Source: Chloroflexota bacterium (lineage in GTDB: Bacteria; Chloroflexota; Limnocylindria; Limnocylindrales; CSP1-4). From it: a DNA stretch of 9,384 nt. The position numbers were made by a program, and so were the translations under genes. Under the pieces are notes generated by a model that had not been told where the DNA came from, did not search any database, and saw nothing but the letters and a program-made list of their open reading frames with translations. Numbering within the stretch: the first letter of the stretch is position 1; every line of letters starts with the position of its first letter. The DNA lies in contig JAJYNP010000227.1 in NCBI GenBank assembly GCA_021786265.1, forward strand, positions 1 to 9,384. Direction: 5' to 3'. This document shows positions 1 through 6,514 of the stretch, in pieces.

Positions 1-134
1 TCGAGCCGCTCGGCGGTCGGACGCCGCTCTCCGGTTTCGCGCCGCTCGCCGGGATCCAGCCGCTCGCCCGTTTCGCGCCGCTCTTCCGTTTCGGGCGGGT
101 CTCCCGCCTCGCGTCGAGTGGTCCCCTCTCGCAT
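1..134 (-). CDS. Partial ORF, repetitive Glu/Arg-rich N-terminus (unrecognised)
   Basis: A minus-strand frame opens at an ATG at 134 and runs off the left edge, giving about 44 codons. The peptide is charged and repetitive: ERRETGER occurs twice, separated by LDPG, and is followed by a degenerate ERRPTAERL copy. The DNA shows the same period, with GTTTCGCGCCGCTC appearing twice between about 34 and 83 on the plus strand. Such sequence is usually disordered or coiled. No clear Shine-Dalgarno lies before the ATG, and G/C at third positions is only moderate, so the start or even the gene may be wrong. If real, it is divergent from the glycosyltransferase at 312. I do not recognise a family. Confidence 0.3.
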   Translation of the reverse strand, partial: MREGTTRREAGDPPETEERRETGERLDPGERRETGERRPTAERL

Positions 135-150
135 CGCGCGAGGTTACCAA

Positions 151-170
151 GGAGCCGGAGTCGGCTCCGG
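151..170. other. Stem-loop in divergent intergenic region
   Basis: GGAGCCG (151-157) is the exact reverse complement of CGGCTCC (162-168), with a 4-nt loop. An alternative overlapping pairing is CCGGAG (155-160) with CTCCGG (165-170). It lies just upstream of the possible minus-strand start at 134 and about 140 bp before the glycosyltransferase. It could be an operator or an mRNA hairpin. There is no T-run, so it is not a convincing terminator. The rest of 135-265 shows only an 11-bp near-tandem repeat of GCAGGTCCG around 191-211. Confidence 0.3.
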
Positions 171-265
171 GCAGCCGCGACACGGCGGGTTGCAGGTCCG
201 TCGCAGGTCCGCGCCGCGAGTGCAATGCCGCTGCAAGGCGCGACCGGACGGCGGTTTCGGCGCGG

Positions 266-302
266 CGTTGACGCGGGCGGGTACGGTTAAGGGACGTCAA
301 CG
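266..302. promoter_or_regulatory. 8-bp inverted repeat overlapping the start region of the glycosyltransferase
   Basis: CGTTGACG (266-273) is exactly repeated in inverted form as CGTCAACG (295-302), with 21 nt between the arms. The right arm touches the Shine-Dalgarno of the downstream gene (GGAGG, 302-306; ATG at 312). The left arm contains TTGACG, which resembles a -35 hexamer, but no good -10 box follows at 16-18 bp. It may be a two-half-site operator, or a transcribed hairpin that affects ribosome access. What is seen is the symmetry; the role is inference. Confidence 0.4.
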
Positions 303-311
303 GAGGTATCG

Positions 312-1805
312 ATGCCGGCATACGCCTGGCCGATGCGGATCGCGTTGGTTGCCCCTCCCATGCTCCCTGTGCCGCCTCGCGCGTACGCCGGGACCGAGCG
401 CGTGATCGAGGTCCTGGCCCGCGAGCTGCACCGGCGCGGTCACGCAGTCACCCTCTTCGCGTCCGGGGATTCGCGCGTCGACTGTGAGCTCGTCCCGACG
501 GTGGATCGCGCGCTGTGGGAGCGCTCCGAGAGCGCCGAGATGCTCGACCCCTTCATCCAGCTCACGGAAACGCGCGTGTGGCGCGAGGCCGAACGGTTCG
601 ACGTGATCCACTCGCATCTCGAAGGGTGGGGGTTCGCGTTCGCGCGACACTGCCCCACGCCGGTCATCACGACGATGCACGGTCGACTCGATATGCCCGG
701 CGTCCCCGAGCTCCTGACCGAGTTCTCGGAGATCCCGCTCGTCGCGATCAGCAACAATCAGCGGCGCTGGTTCCCGGGAGCGAACTGGGTGGCGACGATC
801 CACCACGGCCTGCCGCTCGAGGCGATGGCGCACAGTGACCGGCCGGGCGACTACCTGGCGCTGGTCGGCCGGATGTCGCACGAGAAGGGTATCGCCGAGG
901 CCATCGAGATCGCGCGCCGGACGGGGCTGAAGCTCCGGGTTGCGGCAAAGATGCGGTTGCCCGATGAGAAGGAGCTCTACCGCGAGATCCTGGAGCCGGC
1001 GGTCCGGGAGGGCGTCGCCGAGTACCTCGGTGAGGTCGGATCGGTGGAGCGCGACGCGCTCTACGCGGGCGCGCTCGCTACGCTCATGCTCGGCGCCTGG
1101 CCGGAGCCGTTCGGGCTCGTCGCGATCGAATCGCTTGCCGCCGGGACGCCGGTGATCGCCCGGAAGGCCGGCGCTCTCCCGGAGATCGTCGAGCATGGCG
1201 TCGACGGGTTCCTGGTGGACGACCTGCGCGAGGCGGCGCTCGCGATCGAGCGTGTCGGGGAGCTCGACCGTCACCGGATCCGGGAGCGCGTCTTGACCCG
1301 CTTCTCGCCGCAGCGGATGGTCGATGCCTACGAGCGGGCCTACCGGCGCGTCATCGAAGATGCGCAGGCGCGCCGAGAGCCACGGCAGCCGGCGCGTCGG
1401 GCTCCGCTCGTCATCGACGAGGACGTCGTCGACTGCGCCCGCGCCCAGTCTCCGGGGCTCATGGCCGAACGCCGGGTCGACGGCCACAGCATCGCGACGC
1501 GGATGGGGTTCGGCGTCCGTCGGGAGGAGCCGTCCACCGTGGGGGGTCGTGACGGTGTCGCGGGGCGCACGCTCGATCGCCGGGCCATGCTGGGCGGCCT
1601 GGACGACGTGCCGCGGCGCTCGGCGGATCCTCAGTGCCCGCCCACCGATCCGCCCGCGATCGACGTGCGGGGGCGCGGCGATCGGACGCTGGCCGGCCGG
1701 TCGCTGGCCGGGGCCGCCGGACTCGACGGGCGGATGGAGTACGCGGTCCCGTCCCCGTTCGAGGTGGAGGCGGACGCCGCGAGCGGCCGCGACGAACCCG
1801 GCTGA
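312..1805 (+). CDS. Glycosyltransferase family 4 (GT-B fold) with C-terminal extension
   Basis: This is a predicted retaining glycosyltransferase that moves a sugar from a nucleotide-sugar donor to an acceptor, probably a glycolipid, polysaccharide or small metabolite; donor and acceptor are unknown. The N-terminal Rossmann half begins at residue 8 (MRIALVAPP) and has the glycine-containing YAGTERV loop at about 25-31. The C-terminal half has GRMSHEKG (186-193) and the GT4 EX7E motif, E265 and E273, in EPFGLVAIE followed by SLAAGTPVIA. The start at 312 is supported by GGAGG at 302-306, although family homology starts at Met8. The catalytic domain ends near residue 350, the usual family length. 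The remaining roughly 145 residues are rich in Arg, Asp, Gly and Pro and match nothing I know, but their codons keep high G/C at third positions, so they look truly translated. It is a single gene, convergent with the response regulator, and no other sugar genes are nearby. Confidence 0.93.
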   Translation: MPAYAWPMRIALVAPPMLPVPPRAYAGTERVIEVLARELHRRGHAVTLFASGDSRVDCELVPTVDRALWERSESAEMLDPFIQLTETRVWREAERFDVIHSHLEGWGFAFARHCPTPVITTMHGRLDMPGVPELLTEFSEIPLVAISNNQRRWFPGANWVATIHHGLPLEAMAHSDRPGDYLALVGRMSHEKGIAEAIEIARRTGLKLRVAAKMRLPDEKELYREILEPAVREGVAEYLGEVGSVERDALYAGALATLMLGAWPEPFGLVAIESLAAGTPVIARKAGALPEIVEHGVDGFLVDDLREAALAIERVGELDRHRIRERVLTRFSPQRMVDAYERAYRRVIEDAQARREPRQPARRAPLVIDEDVVDCARAQSPGLMAERRVDGHSIATRMGFGVRREEPSTVGGRDGVAGRTLDRRAMLGGLDDVPRRSADPQCPPTDPPAIDVRGRGDRTLAGRSLAGAAGLDGRMEYAVPSPFEVEADAASGRDEPG

Positions 1806-1888
1806 AGAAGCCGGGCGTGACGGACCGCTCCGGGGGCCTATGCGAGGCGAGCCGCCGCCGCACCGGCGTCGCAGGCCGAGCCGGAAGC

Positions 1889-2719
1889 CTAGAGGCGGCT
1901 TGGCCCCGCCTCCAGCGGCTCGTCCGACGGGTCGGGTGGGCCCTGTCCGTCCCCCGCGCCGGCGGTGGCCGCAGCCGCCGCGTCCGCGGTGACGGTCTCG
2001 CCCTCTTCTTCCGCCGCGGCCTCGGACTCGGGCGTCCACCGCGTGTCCAGCAGGTAGCCGATCCCCTGGAAGGTACGGACCGGCCCGCTCGAACCCACGG
2101 GCACGCCGAGCTTCCGCCGCAGCCGGCTCACCCAGATGCGGAGGTAGTTGAACTCGCTCCGGTACTGCGGGCCCCAGACCGCCGTGAGCAGCTGCGTGTG
2201 GAGCACGACGCGGTCGGTGTGCGTGGCGAGCTCCTGGAGCAGGAGCCACTCGGTCCGCGTCAGCGAGACCCGAGTCCCGGCGCGCGAGACCGTGCGGCGC
2301 CCCAGGTCGATCTCGATGTCGCCGATCGTCACGACACGGGCGGGGCCCACGGGCGTCCGGCGCAGCACAGCGCGGACGCGCGCCGCGACCTCGTCGGGGT
2401 GGAACGGCTTCGCGATGTAATCGTCCGCACCGAGGTCGAGTCCGCCGGCGATCTCAGAGGGGGATCCACGCGCAGTGAGCAGGATGACGGGGACCGGGGA
2501 CGTCTCGCGGATCCGGCGCAGGACCGTCAGCCCGTCGATGTCGGGCATCAGGATGTCGAGCAGGACCAGGTCCGGCTTGAGGCGCGCGAACGCTGCGAGC
2601 CCCTCCTCGCCCCCGGACGTGGTCTCGATGTCGAAACCCTGGTCGGCAAGTGCCGCGGCGACGATTTTCCCGACCCACGCCTCGTCGTCGACCACGAGCA
2701 CGAGGCGCCTCGTTCCCAC
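1889..2719 (-). CDS. OmpR/PhoB-family response regulator, KdpE-like
   Basis: This is a DNA-binding two-component response regulator. The receiver domain (about 5-118) has the acidic pair D11/D12, phospho-acceptor D55 in LVLLDILMPD, T82 and K104, so all the signalling residues are present. A winged-helix DNA-binding domain follows (about 128-232), with LTRTEWLLLQELATH and YLRIWVSRLRRKL, and ends in the GIGYLLD wing typical of the family. The YLRI segment most resembles KdpE among the well-known members. The start is a GTG at 2719 with a GGGAGGA Shine-Dalgarno at 2724-2730. The last 40 or so residues are an unusual acidic, Ala/Gly-rich tail. No histidine kinase adjoins it within this window, so partner and regulon are unknown. 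It is convergent with the glycosyltransferase, whose stop lies 83 bp away. Confidence 0.94.
   Translation of the reverse strand: MGTRRLVLVVDDEAWVGKIVAAALADQGFDIETTSGGEEGLAAFARLKPDLVLLDILMPDIDGLTVLRRIRETSPVPVILLTARGSPSEIAGGLDLGADDYIAKPFHPDEVAARVRAVLRRTPVGPARVVTIGDIEIDLGRRTVSRAGTRVSLTRTEWLLLQELATHTDRVVLHTQLLTAVWGPQYRSEFNYLRIWVSRLRRKLGVPVGSSGPVRTFQGIGYLLDTRWTPESEAAAEEEGETVTADAAAAATAGAGDGQGPPDPSDEPLEAGPSRL
1892..1912. terminator. Possible hairpin between convergent genes
   Basis: GAGGCGG (1892-1898) pairs with CCGCCTC (1906-1912) across a 7-nt loop. It lies inside the last codons of the response regulator, where that gene converges with the glycosyltransferase. No U-tract follows on either strand, so it is a weak candidate. 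Factor-dependent termination in the 83-bp gap is equally possible. Confidence 0.2.
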
Positions 2720-2754
2720 GTGATCCTCCCTTCCCCAGGAGGGGACGCGGCACC

Positions 2755-2760
2755 ACTATA
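2755..2760 (-). promoter_or_regulatory. Candidate -10 box for the response regulator
   Basis: On the minus strand the sequence reads TATAGT (TTATAGT with the preceding base), an AT-rich island in G+C-rich DNA, 36-41 nt upstream of the GTG start. I see no good -35 hexamer at the usual spacing, so the assignment rests on the -10 similarity and the position alone. Confidence 0.25.
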
Positions 2761-2851
2761 AGGCCCGCCCGGAAGCGGCGCCCCGCGGTTCCGGGCTCGG
2801 TGACTCCTCCCGGCGCTCCCACGCCCGGTCCCGCGCCGCTACCCTTGTGTC

Positions 2852-2927
2852 GGGCCGGTAGCTCAGCGGTCAGAGCAGGGGGCTTTTAACCCTCGTGTCC
2901 TGGGTTCGAATCCCAGCCGGCTCACCA
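2852..2927 (+). tRNA. tRNA-Lys (anticodon TTT), 3' CCA encoded
   Basis: A full cloverleaf can be drawn. The acceptor stem is GGGCCGG (2852-2858) with CCGGCTC (2917-2923), containing one G-T pair. The D stem is GCTC/GAGC (2861-2864/2873-2876). The anticodon stem is GGGGG/CCCTC (2878-2882/2890-2894) with loop CTTTTAA, placing anticodon TTT at 2885-2887. The T arm is CTGGG-TTCGAAT-CCCAG (2900-2916). The discriminator is A2924, followed by CCA at 2925-2927. The tRNA decodes AAA/AAG. Its 3' end lies about a dozen bases from a transposase relic. Confidence 0.97.
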
Positions 2928-2938
2928 CCATTCCACGC

Positions 2939-3136
2939 ATGAACGATGGCCCGGGTGTGGTCCGCGCCTACAAGCTCCTGACCCGGGTCGAGCGGGCCTT
3001 CCGCGCCTTCAAGGTGGTCGATCTCGAGATCGTCGCGACGCCGACGCCGCTCCAGGCACGCGCCCTCGCGTTGCTCGGGCTCACGCCCGCGAGCGTGCAG
3101 GCAGAACTCCGCTCCCTCGGCCACGCTCAACTGAGC
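2939..3136 (+). pseudogene. Relic of an IS1634-like (IS4-type DDE) transposase, internally deleted
   Basis: The translated frame starts with a segment (residues 6-24, VVRAYKLLTRVERAFRAFK, then VVDLE) that closely resembles the conserved C-terminal block of IS1634-family transposases, usually written RVERAFRSLKTVDL. In intact proteins this block is followed by the RPIHH and VRAH...LAYYVEW segments. Here it jumps at about residue 31/32 (nt 3031/3032) straight to PTPLQARALALLGL, a segment I recall as the extreme C-terminus of these proteins. The N-terminal catalytic part and the intervening part are therefore missing. The frame stays open past 3136 into the antisense of the catalytic-subunit gene, so the original stop seems lost. 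The exact boundaries and the family assignment rest on remembered motifs. Confidence 0.6.
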
Positions 3137-3160
3137 ACGGCCGGCCCGTCGAACTTCGGC

Positions 3161-6100
3161 CTACACGCGTCGCCTGCCGGCCGAACGCACCGGCGCACCG
3201 AACCGGTGCTGGACATCGCTGGCCAGGGTCGCCTGGCTGATCCGGCCCGTCGCGGCCTGCAGCGAGCGATCGAGCAGCCAGGCCGAGTCGGAGGTCGAGA
3301 GTGGCGACCTGTTGGCCAGTGATGGCCCCGCGTTGTAGGAGCCGCTGGCGGGCATGCCGTTCGTGTTGCCCTCCGCGATCTTGACCAGCCTGACACGGGT
3401 CCCGTTGAACGCCGAGTCGCCGGCGATCGGGTCGGTCAGCGCGACGTCCTTGAGGTACGGATCGACGGCCATCGCCGGGTTCGGGACCAGGCCCTTTGCG
3501 CGGGCCGGCTCTCCCGCGATGCGCTGCCCGTCGATCACGATGTCGGACGCGCCGTAGGCCCAGTGGCCGTAGCTCCAGGAGACGCCGATCGACCCCGGAC
3601 GGACGCCCTCGACGACCCGCACGCGGCCAGCCACGGTCTGCGTTTGCCCGACGTACGTCTCGAAGTTGCCCGCAAAGTCCGGACCTTCGATCCGCACCAC
3701 GTTCCCGTCGTGCAGCCCGAGTCGTTTCGCGTCGACGCTGTTGAGATAGACGAAGTTCTCGGGCATCAATGCCATCTGCGCGGCGTAGTTGCCCGGCGTG
3801 CGCGACTGGCCGCCCCAGATCTCCTTGTAGGTGAAGAGGTCCAGGTCGTACTCGGCGGGGAAGACGACAGCCTGGCCGATGGTCGATGTCAGCGCCTGGT
3901 ACACGGGCACGCCCGAGAGGGGTTGCCCGGTCATGGAGTTCTTCGCGCTGCCGATCGGTTCGACGTAGAGATCGAGGAGCTTGCCCCACTGGTGTGCGAG
4001 ATACGCTCCGTTGTAGGCCTTCGAGGACGACTCGAACCGACCGCCTCGGTTGAGCACGGTGACGACCCGCCGCCAGTGCTCGCCGACAGCGGCCTGCCAC
4101 CTCGCCTCATCGAAGACGGCCGCCGGCAGGTGGCGGCGCGCCTTGCCGAAGAGCTGCACGTCGGCGTCGCTGGCGTCGGGGACCTTGTCGCCGTCCTTGT
4201 CCCCCCAGCCGACGTTCGCGACCATCTTGAGGTGGTAGTCCTCGGAGCGGCCCAGGTTCATGCCCGCACCAAGGCCGTTCTGCCCGAACCCCGACGTCCC
4301 GAGGCGCTCGGCGAGCGCGATGACGAGCGTGTCGGTACTGAGGACCATCGACTCGCCGCCCACCGTGACCGTGTCGGTGACCGGCGCCGCCACGGGCTGG
4401 CGGAACTTGGTGTTCTTGGTGACCACGGCAGGGCTCGTGCCCACGCCGTTGGACCACCGCTCGAGATACGAGAGGTCCGGGAACAGGTAGTCCGCGTACA
4501 TGCTGGTCTCGCCGACCGTCACGTCGGTGGCGATGAAGAGCGGCAGGCGCTCGGTATCGCGCAGCATCGCGATCTGGAGATGGCCGGCCGGAGTCGCCAG
4601 GGCCGGCGTGCCGTAGTGCAGCCACAGGATCTTGGCCGGGTACGGATAGCCGGCGTAGGCCGCCGGGATCACCTCCTGGTACACGTCGAAGGTGAACGGG
4701 AACCACGGGCGATCGGCCGGATAGCCGTGGAAGAGTGTGCTCGACTCGTAGGAGCCACTGGACTCGCGGGTCAGCTTGACCCCGAACCTGGTCAGAGCGC
4801 CGGGGTGCATCTGGTCGAGGGGATAGGGCTGTCCCGGCTTGGCGCCCATGAAGTCCCAACCTCCGCCGCCGGACGTGAATCCACCCTTGTGATCGACGTT
4901 GCCGATCAGGAAGTTGAGCGCGATGATGGCTTGCGCCGCGTAGTACCCGTAGGTCGTCTTGATCGGTCCGCGGTAGAAGTCGATCCCGGCCTGTTTCCCG
5001 TGGGCCGTGAACTCGGAGGCCAGGGCCACGATGGTCGCCTGGTCGATCCCGCTCTCCTGTTCGTAGAAGTCGAGCCCGTTGGCGGCGGCGCTCTCCTTGA
5101 GCGCGTGGAAGCCGCTCTTGACGTTGAGCCCGGCCAACGTCGTGTCCACGTCGAGGTCGCCCACGACGGCCTCCGCCGTGTCGTACGGGTCGAAGGCGGT
5201 CGGCGCGCCCCCGACCATGGCGACGAAGTGGCTGCTGTCGCCGAGGCCCACGTCGGCCGCCCGCACGAACTTGCCCGTGGCCACGTTCACCAGCCAGCTG
5301 GCGTTGGTCCAGGACGGCTCGCCGGCAGCGGCGGCCGCGGCCTTGTTCGCGTTGCGCAGGAAGGCCGTGTCGTACCGGTTGTTGTCGATGATCCAGCGCA
5401 GCATGCCCATGGCGAGCGCGAGATCTCCGCCTGGCCGGACCGGGATCCACCGGCCCTTCACCGCGCTCTTCGACAGGCGCGGGTCCACGACGGCGACCTT
5501 GAGCCTGCCATTGACGATCGCCTGGGAGACCCGCGCACTGAGCGGGGGCGGACCGAAGTTCGCCTCGGCAAATCCTGTGCCCCAGAAGATCACGAACTCC
5601 GCGTTGGGATAGTCCGGCTTCATGTGGTTGGTGCCCACCTGCCAGCCGGTCTGTGCGGTCCACTGCGCGGTGCTGTACTGGAACGCGACGTGGTGGGCCT
5701 GCTCACAGATCGTGGTGTGGCCGTACCAGTTGACGGACCCGAGGGCACCGTAGGTGAACCGCTGGGTGATCTTCTCTCGATCGGGCGAGATCCGGCCGCC
5801 CAGCAGCACGAACTGGTTGTTCTTGGGGCCCAGGTCCGGGTGGTTCGGGTCGATCAGCACGTCGAGGTGGTCGGCGTACTTCGTCTTGAAGTCCGCGACG
5901 CTGAGCTGCCCGGACCGCAGGAGCTTGACGTCGTCCGACATCTGCTTCGCGAGGGCCGGGTCCCGCAGCGCGAAGACGTCCTTGAAGCCGGGCACGACCC
6001 GGTCTTCGCCGAGGTGGGCGAAGAGCTTGCCGCCGTCGGTGATCTCCTGGACCGCCTGGTCGAAGGGGATGGTCTGCCACTTGCCGGAGCCGCGCGGCCC

Positions 6101-6514
6101 GGCGCGCTTCAGCACCTTCCGCAGGCGATAGGGGTCGTACAGTGTCTGGACGCCGGACTGGCCCTTGGAGCAGATCGAACCGTCGACCTGCGCCGCGGTG
6201 GCGAGGTCGGTCCTGTACTCGAGGGACGGCAGCAGGTTGATCGGGCTGTAGGCGTTGCCGTCGATCTTGACGAGGATGCCGTCCTGGATCTTGGCCTTGA
6301 TCGTGCACTGCGTGTTGCACTGCAGGCACGTGGAATACAGGACGTTCTCGGGCAGGTTCAGCGTGTACGGCTCTGCCGCGGCCGCCTCTGGCGACGTCGC
6401 GGTGCCGGCCAGCAGATAACCCGCGTTCCCGAGCAGGGCGCCACCCGCGGTGAGCGCGCCGGCCTTGAGCAGCTGTCGGCGGGACAGATCGGGTCCCGCG
6501 AAGCGACGACTCAT
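3161..6514 (-). CDS. Molybdopterin oxidoreductase catalytic subunit, TtrA/SrdA-like
   Basis: This is the catalytic subunit of a membrane-associated complex iron-sulfur molybdoenzyme. A twin-arginine signal is at the N-terminus (SRRQLLK, residues 11-17, then a hydrophobic stretch to about 40), so it should be exported folded. C63, C66, C70 and C115 form the N-terminal [4Fe-4S] site. C270, in YGHTTICEQAHH, is the likely molybdenum ligand. Pterin-binding signatures include VVDPRLSKSA (342-351) and PVRPGGDLALAMGM (358-371), and a C-terminal MopB domain occupies roughly 905-1045. GETSMYADYLFPDLSYLERW is characteristic of the tetrathionate/selenate-type group. Residues after about 1043 (some 70) look like an extra tail. 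The ATG at 6514 overlaps the NrfD stop by 4 bp and has GGAGGG 9 nt upstream. The B-C-A gene order fits TtrBCA and SrdBCA; tetrathionate, selenate or another oxyanion remain possible substrates. Confidence 0.92.
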   Translation of the reverse strand: MSRRFAGPDLSRRQLLKAGALTAGGALLGNAGYLLAGTATSPEAAAAEPYTLNLPENVLYSTCLQCNTQCTIKAKIQDGILVKIDGNAYSPINLLPSLEYRTDLATAAQVDGSICSKGQSGVQTLYDPYRLRKVLKRAGPRGSGKWQTIPFDQAVQEITDGGKLFAHLGEDRVVPGFKDVFALRDPALAKQMSDDVKLLRSGQLSVADFKTKYADHLDVLIDPNHPDLGPKNNQFVLLGGRISPDREKITQRFTYGALGSVNWYGHTTICEQAHHVAFQYSTAQWTAQTGWQVGTNHMKPDYPNAEFVIFWGTGFAEANFGPPPLSARVSQAIVNGRLKVAVVDPRLSKSAVKGRWIPVRPGGDLALAMGMLRWIIDNNRYDTAFLRNANKAAAAAAGEPSWTNASWLVNVATGKFVRAADVGLGDSSHFVAMVGGAPTAFDPYDTAEAVVGDLDVDTTLAGLNVKSGFHALKESAAANGLDFYEQESGIDQATIVALASEFTAHGKQAGIDFYRGPIKTTYGYYAAQAIIALNFLIGNVDHKGGFTSGGGGWDFMGAKPGQPYPLDQMHPGALTRFGVKLTRESSGSYESSTLFHGYPADRPWFPFTFDVYQEVIPAAYAGYPYPAKILWLHYGTPALATPAGHLQIAMLRDTERLPLFIATDVTVGETSMYADYLFPDLSYLERWSNGVGTSPAVVTKNTKFRQPVAAPVTDTVTVGGESMVLSTDTLVIALAERLGTSGFGQNGLGAGMNLGRSEDYHLKMVANVGWGDKDGDKVPDASDADVQLFGKARRHLPAAVFDEARWQAAVGEHWRRVVTVLNRGGRFESSSKAYNGAYLAHQWGKLLDLYVEPIGSAKNSMTGQPLSGVPVYQALTSTIGQAVVFPAEYDLDLFTYKEIWGGQSRTPGNYAAQMALMPENFVYLNSVDAKRLGLHDGNVVRIEGPDFAGNFETYVGQTQTVAGRVRVVEGVRPGSIGVSWSYGHWAYGASDIVIDGQRIAGEPARAKGLVPNPAMAVDPYLKDVALTDPIAGDSAFNGTRVRLVKIAEGNTNGMPASGSYNAGPSLANRSPLSTSDSAWLLDRSLQAATGRISQATLASDVQHRFGAPVRSAGRRRV

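Noticed and set aside
1360..1805. Frameshift explanation for the glycosyltransferase tail
   Set aside because: The same frame keeps strong third-position G/C bias to the stop codon, so a frameshift at the domain boundary is not favoured.
297..2249. Long minus-strand open frame across the glycosyltransferase and part of the regulator
   Set aside because: It overlaps two genes with clear catalytic motifs, and its own product is low-complexity Arg/Pro/Gly sequence.
2870..3130. Minus-strand frame ending in a peptide like EPAGIRTQDTRVKSPLL
   Set aside because: Its C-terminus is the antisense translation of the tRNA-Lys gene, a well-known source of spurious protein calls.
3125..3146. Small dyads GCTCA-AC-TGAGC and GGCCGGCC just past the A-subunit stop
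   Set aside because: Considered as a terminator or insertion-sequence end. The arms are only 5 and 4 bp, no T-run follows on the minus strand, and no matching inverted copy was found at the other end of the relic.
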